From positions 1 to 64,000 of the forward strand of contig PGZM01000009.1 of NCBI GenBank assembly GCA_002841395.1: a DNA stretch of 64,000 nucleotides, written 5' to 3'. Below are positions 62,519 to 64,000 of this stretch, one piece after another. A program made the position numbers and the translations under genes. Origin of the DNA: Firmicutes bacterium HGW-Firmicutes-9. GTDB lineage: Bacteria; Bacillota; Clostridia; Christensenellales; CAG-138. The notes under the pieces are model-generated. The model saw nothing but the letters and a program-made list of their open reading frames with translations. It had not been told where the DNA came from and did not search any database. Each line of letters starts with the position of its first letter. Position 1 is the first letter of the stretch.

Positions 62519-64000
62519 GCGATCGACCGCCTTTCTTGAGCAGGCGCAGCGGAGAGTTGCTCTGTGTCGGGCTGCATCGTGCCGGGACGAACCGCACGCT
62601 CGCCTGTGCTTACCGGCTGTGTGAGCAGTTGATCGAGCTTGAGCGCGATCTGGAGCTGGAGACGGATGTTGCTGTCCTCAATATCGATGCCGAGCAGGTT
62701 TTGAATCTTCTCGACGCGGTATGTCACTGTGTTGTAGTGCGTAAAGAGAATCTGCGCGGTCAGTTTCGTGCTGCAGTTGCTGTCTAAATATGCCTCCAGT
62801 GTGCGCAGGAGACTGCTGCCGTGCTCCTGATCGTAGAGCTTGAGTGGGTTGAGAAACCGGCCGATGAAGGTGACGATGGTTTCGTCGCGCGGCAGAAGGT
62901 TGAGTAGCCAAAGCGAACCGAGGTGCTCGATGGTAACGACGCGCTCGGTGATTGCGCAGCGCTGGCAGATCGTGCCGACATTGCGCGCCTGTTCGAGTGC
63001 TTTTGGGATGCCGACAAGCGACGACGGCGCGCTCAGATACACCTGAATATCATAGCCATTCACGATCCCGCTGATCCATTTGGTGAAGCGATCCAATACC
63101 GCGTTTTCACTGCCGTCACAGAACATCAGCACGATCTCTCCGGCATAATAGGTAAGGATTGCGTCCAGATGCAGATATTCGCGTGCGCCTTGCAGCAGGC
63201 TTGGCATATTGAGATGCATCGGCGCACTGTCCGCACGGTGGAGCAGGCGAACGATGGCGACGCGATATTTCCAGTTTCGATCCAGATGGTAATTATAAGA
63301 AGCGGCGGCGGTGACGACCTCGGAATCGCTCCCAAACTCGCCCAGAAACAGGTCGTTGATCAACGTGTCTTCCTGCCTGCGCTGCACCTTTTCAACGGTG
63401 GTCGCGTTCTTTACCTCGACCGCGAGAAACTTCCCGATGCGGTTGAGCGCGAGAAACATCATTTCGTCCGTACGTTGGTTCCATTCGGCAACGCCGAGCA
63501 GCAGCGTCTCGTCTCCGGTCATACGAATTTCGATCATGTCAAACGTGACGTCGCGCCCAGCAATGTTCGCTGTAAGTGACATCTGCTGCGTCTGCTTCTG
63601 GCGACAGAAGAGGTGGAACACAGCCGCTTGATCTTCCTGCGTCAGCCAGGCGCGGGTTTCGCGGCTCATATAGAGTTTGCTGTTGGTGACAAACGCGATG
63701 ACGGGGTTGCCGATGAACTGTTCGATGTGCAGGAAGCAATCCTCCAGCACGTTCTCGCGAAAGAGGATTTCCAGCAGGCTCTCGGTCTGCGTTTGCAACA
63801 AACTGAAGGCCTCGGACTTGAGACTGAGGATCTTTTCGGAGATCTCCTGGATCAGATTGGCAAAAATCGCCTCCCGCGGGAGTTCCACGATCATCAGATC
63901 AAGCCGGTCGGCAAGCTCGATTGCCTCCGGCGGAAAGGGCTTGTTGCGCACGGGCTTGATGCACAACACGGTTGCGCCCGCCTCGTTCAGCTGCTCCAGC
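62506..64000 (-). CDS. PucR-family transcriptional regulator, 5' end outside the window
   Basis: About 498 residues are visible and the frame is still open at the window edge. The N-terminal purine-catabolism regulatory (PucR) domain is visible in VRNKPFPPEAIELADRLDLM. A GGDEF-like central part follows, and the C-terminal PucR HTH reads LTAQILFTHYNTVTYRVEKI with LLGIDIED. The last 30 residues after the HTH are low in similarity. It overlaps the amidohydrolase start, so the two are one transcript and the regulator likely senses its substrate. Confidence 0.87.
   Translation of the reverse strand, partial: LEQLNEAGATVLCIKPVRNKPFPPEAIELADRLDLMIVELPREAIFANLIQEISEKILSLKSEAFSLLQTQTESLLEILFRENVLEDCFLHIEQFIGNPVIAFVTNSKLYMSRETRAWLTQEDQAAVFHLFCRQKQTQQMSLTANIAGRDVTFDMIEIRMTGDETLLLGVAEWNQRTDEMMFLALNRIGKFLAVEVKNATTVEKVQRRQEDTLINDLFLGEFGSDSEVVTAAASYNYHLDRNWKYRVAIVRLLHRADSAPMHLNMPSLLQGAREYLHLDAILTYYAGEIVLMFCDGSENAVLDRFTKWISGIVNGYDIQVYLSAPSSLVGIPKALEQARNVGTICQRCAITERVVTIEHLGSLWLLNLLPRDETIVTFIGRFLNPLKLYDQEHGSSLLRTLEAYLDSNCSTKLTAQILFTHYNTVTYRVEKIQNLLGIDIEDSNIRLQLQIALKLDQLLTQPVSTGERAVRPGTMQPDTEQLSAAPAQERRSIAWDT

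Overview
The window looks like a chromosomal segment of a Gram-positive Bacillota of the class Clostridia. Pointers are strong GGAGG-type ribosome binding sites, lipoprotein signal peptides, a PRD-type PTS activator, a T-box RNA in front of the trp operon, YesL and Lpl-type sugar ABC components, and a flavin-based extracellular electron transfer locus. Coding DNA is GC-rich and intergenic DNA is AT-rich. I see no tRNA, rRNA, insertion sequence, phage gene or CRISPR array, and I cannot name the genus.

Layout. 1-782: 3' end of glutamate dehydrogenase. 880-9167 (minus): a hexitol PTS operon (mtlA, mtlR, EIIA, PfkB-type kinase, a medium-chain dehydrogenase) that also carries HPr and Enzyme I and lacks a recognisable mtlD. 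9494-17767: a flavin-based extracellular electron transfer (EET) locus: quinone prenyltransferase, FMN transferase, a response regulator, a two-domain FMN lipoprotein, membrane-tailed NADH dehydrogenase, eetA, eetB and a polyprenyl synthase. 18105-19667: a membrane PAS-GGDEF diguanylate cyclase. 19756-26629: a tryptophan T-box and the complete, overlapping trpEGDCFBA operon.

26896-31905: a hexosamine cluster (NahK-like kinase, nagB, ROK-like protein, AraC regulator, YhcH family). 31971-53767: a glycan-utilisation region. The minus-strand arm has a beta-propeller hydrolase, an unassigned possible TIM-barrel protein, a sialate O-acetylesterase-like protein and an Lpl-type ABC transporter. The plus-strand arm has two Gfo/Idh/MocA oxidoreductases, an FGGY kinase, a fucose/arabinose-isomerase-like protein, a class III aminotransferase and a second propeller protein. 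An HpaI aldolase plus PfkB kinase pair diverges from a LacI regulator plus YesL. Direct repeats of TATTAGT at a 10-bp period recur beside promoters in this region and are the likely LacI-family operators. 53818-61019: an AraC regulator divergent from a six-gene operon (DegT aminotransferase, DapA/NanA-type aldolase, aldo/keto reductase, AAC(3)-type acetyltransferase, D-2-hydroxyacid dehydrogenase, EamA transporter) whose substrate I cannot assign. 61175-64000 (minus): a dihydropyrimidinase-type amidohydrolase behind a PucR regulator that runs off the window.

The two parts most likely to hold something undescribed are the glycan region at 40.9-51.5 kb and the DegT/DapA/AAC(3) operon at 55-61 kb. 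Both combine families that match no textbook pathway I know. All functions are inferred from sequence reading alone; no database search was possible.
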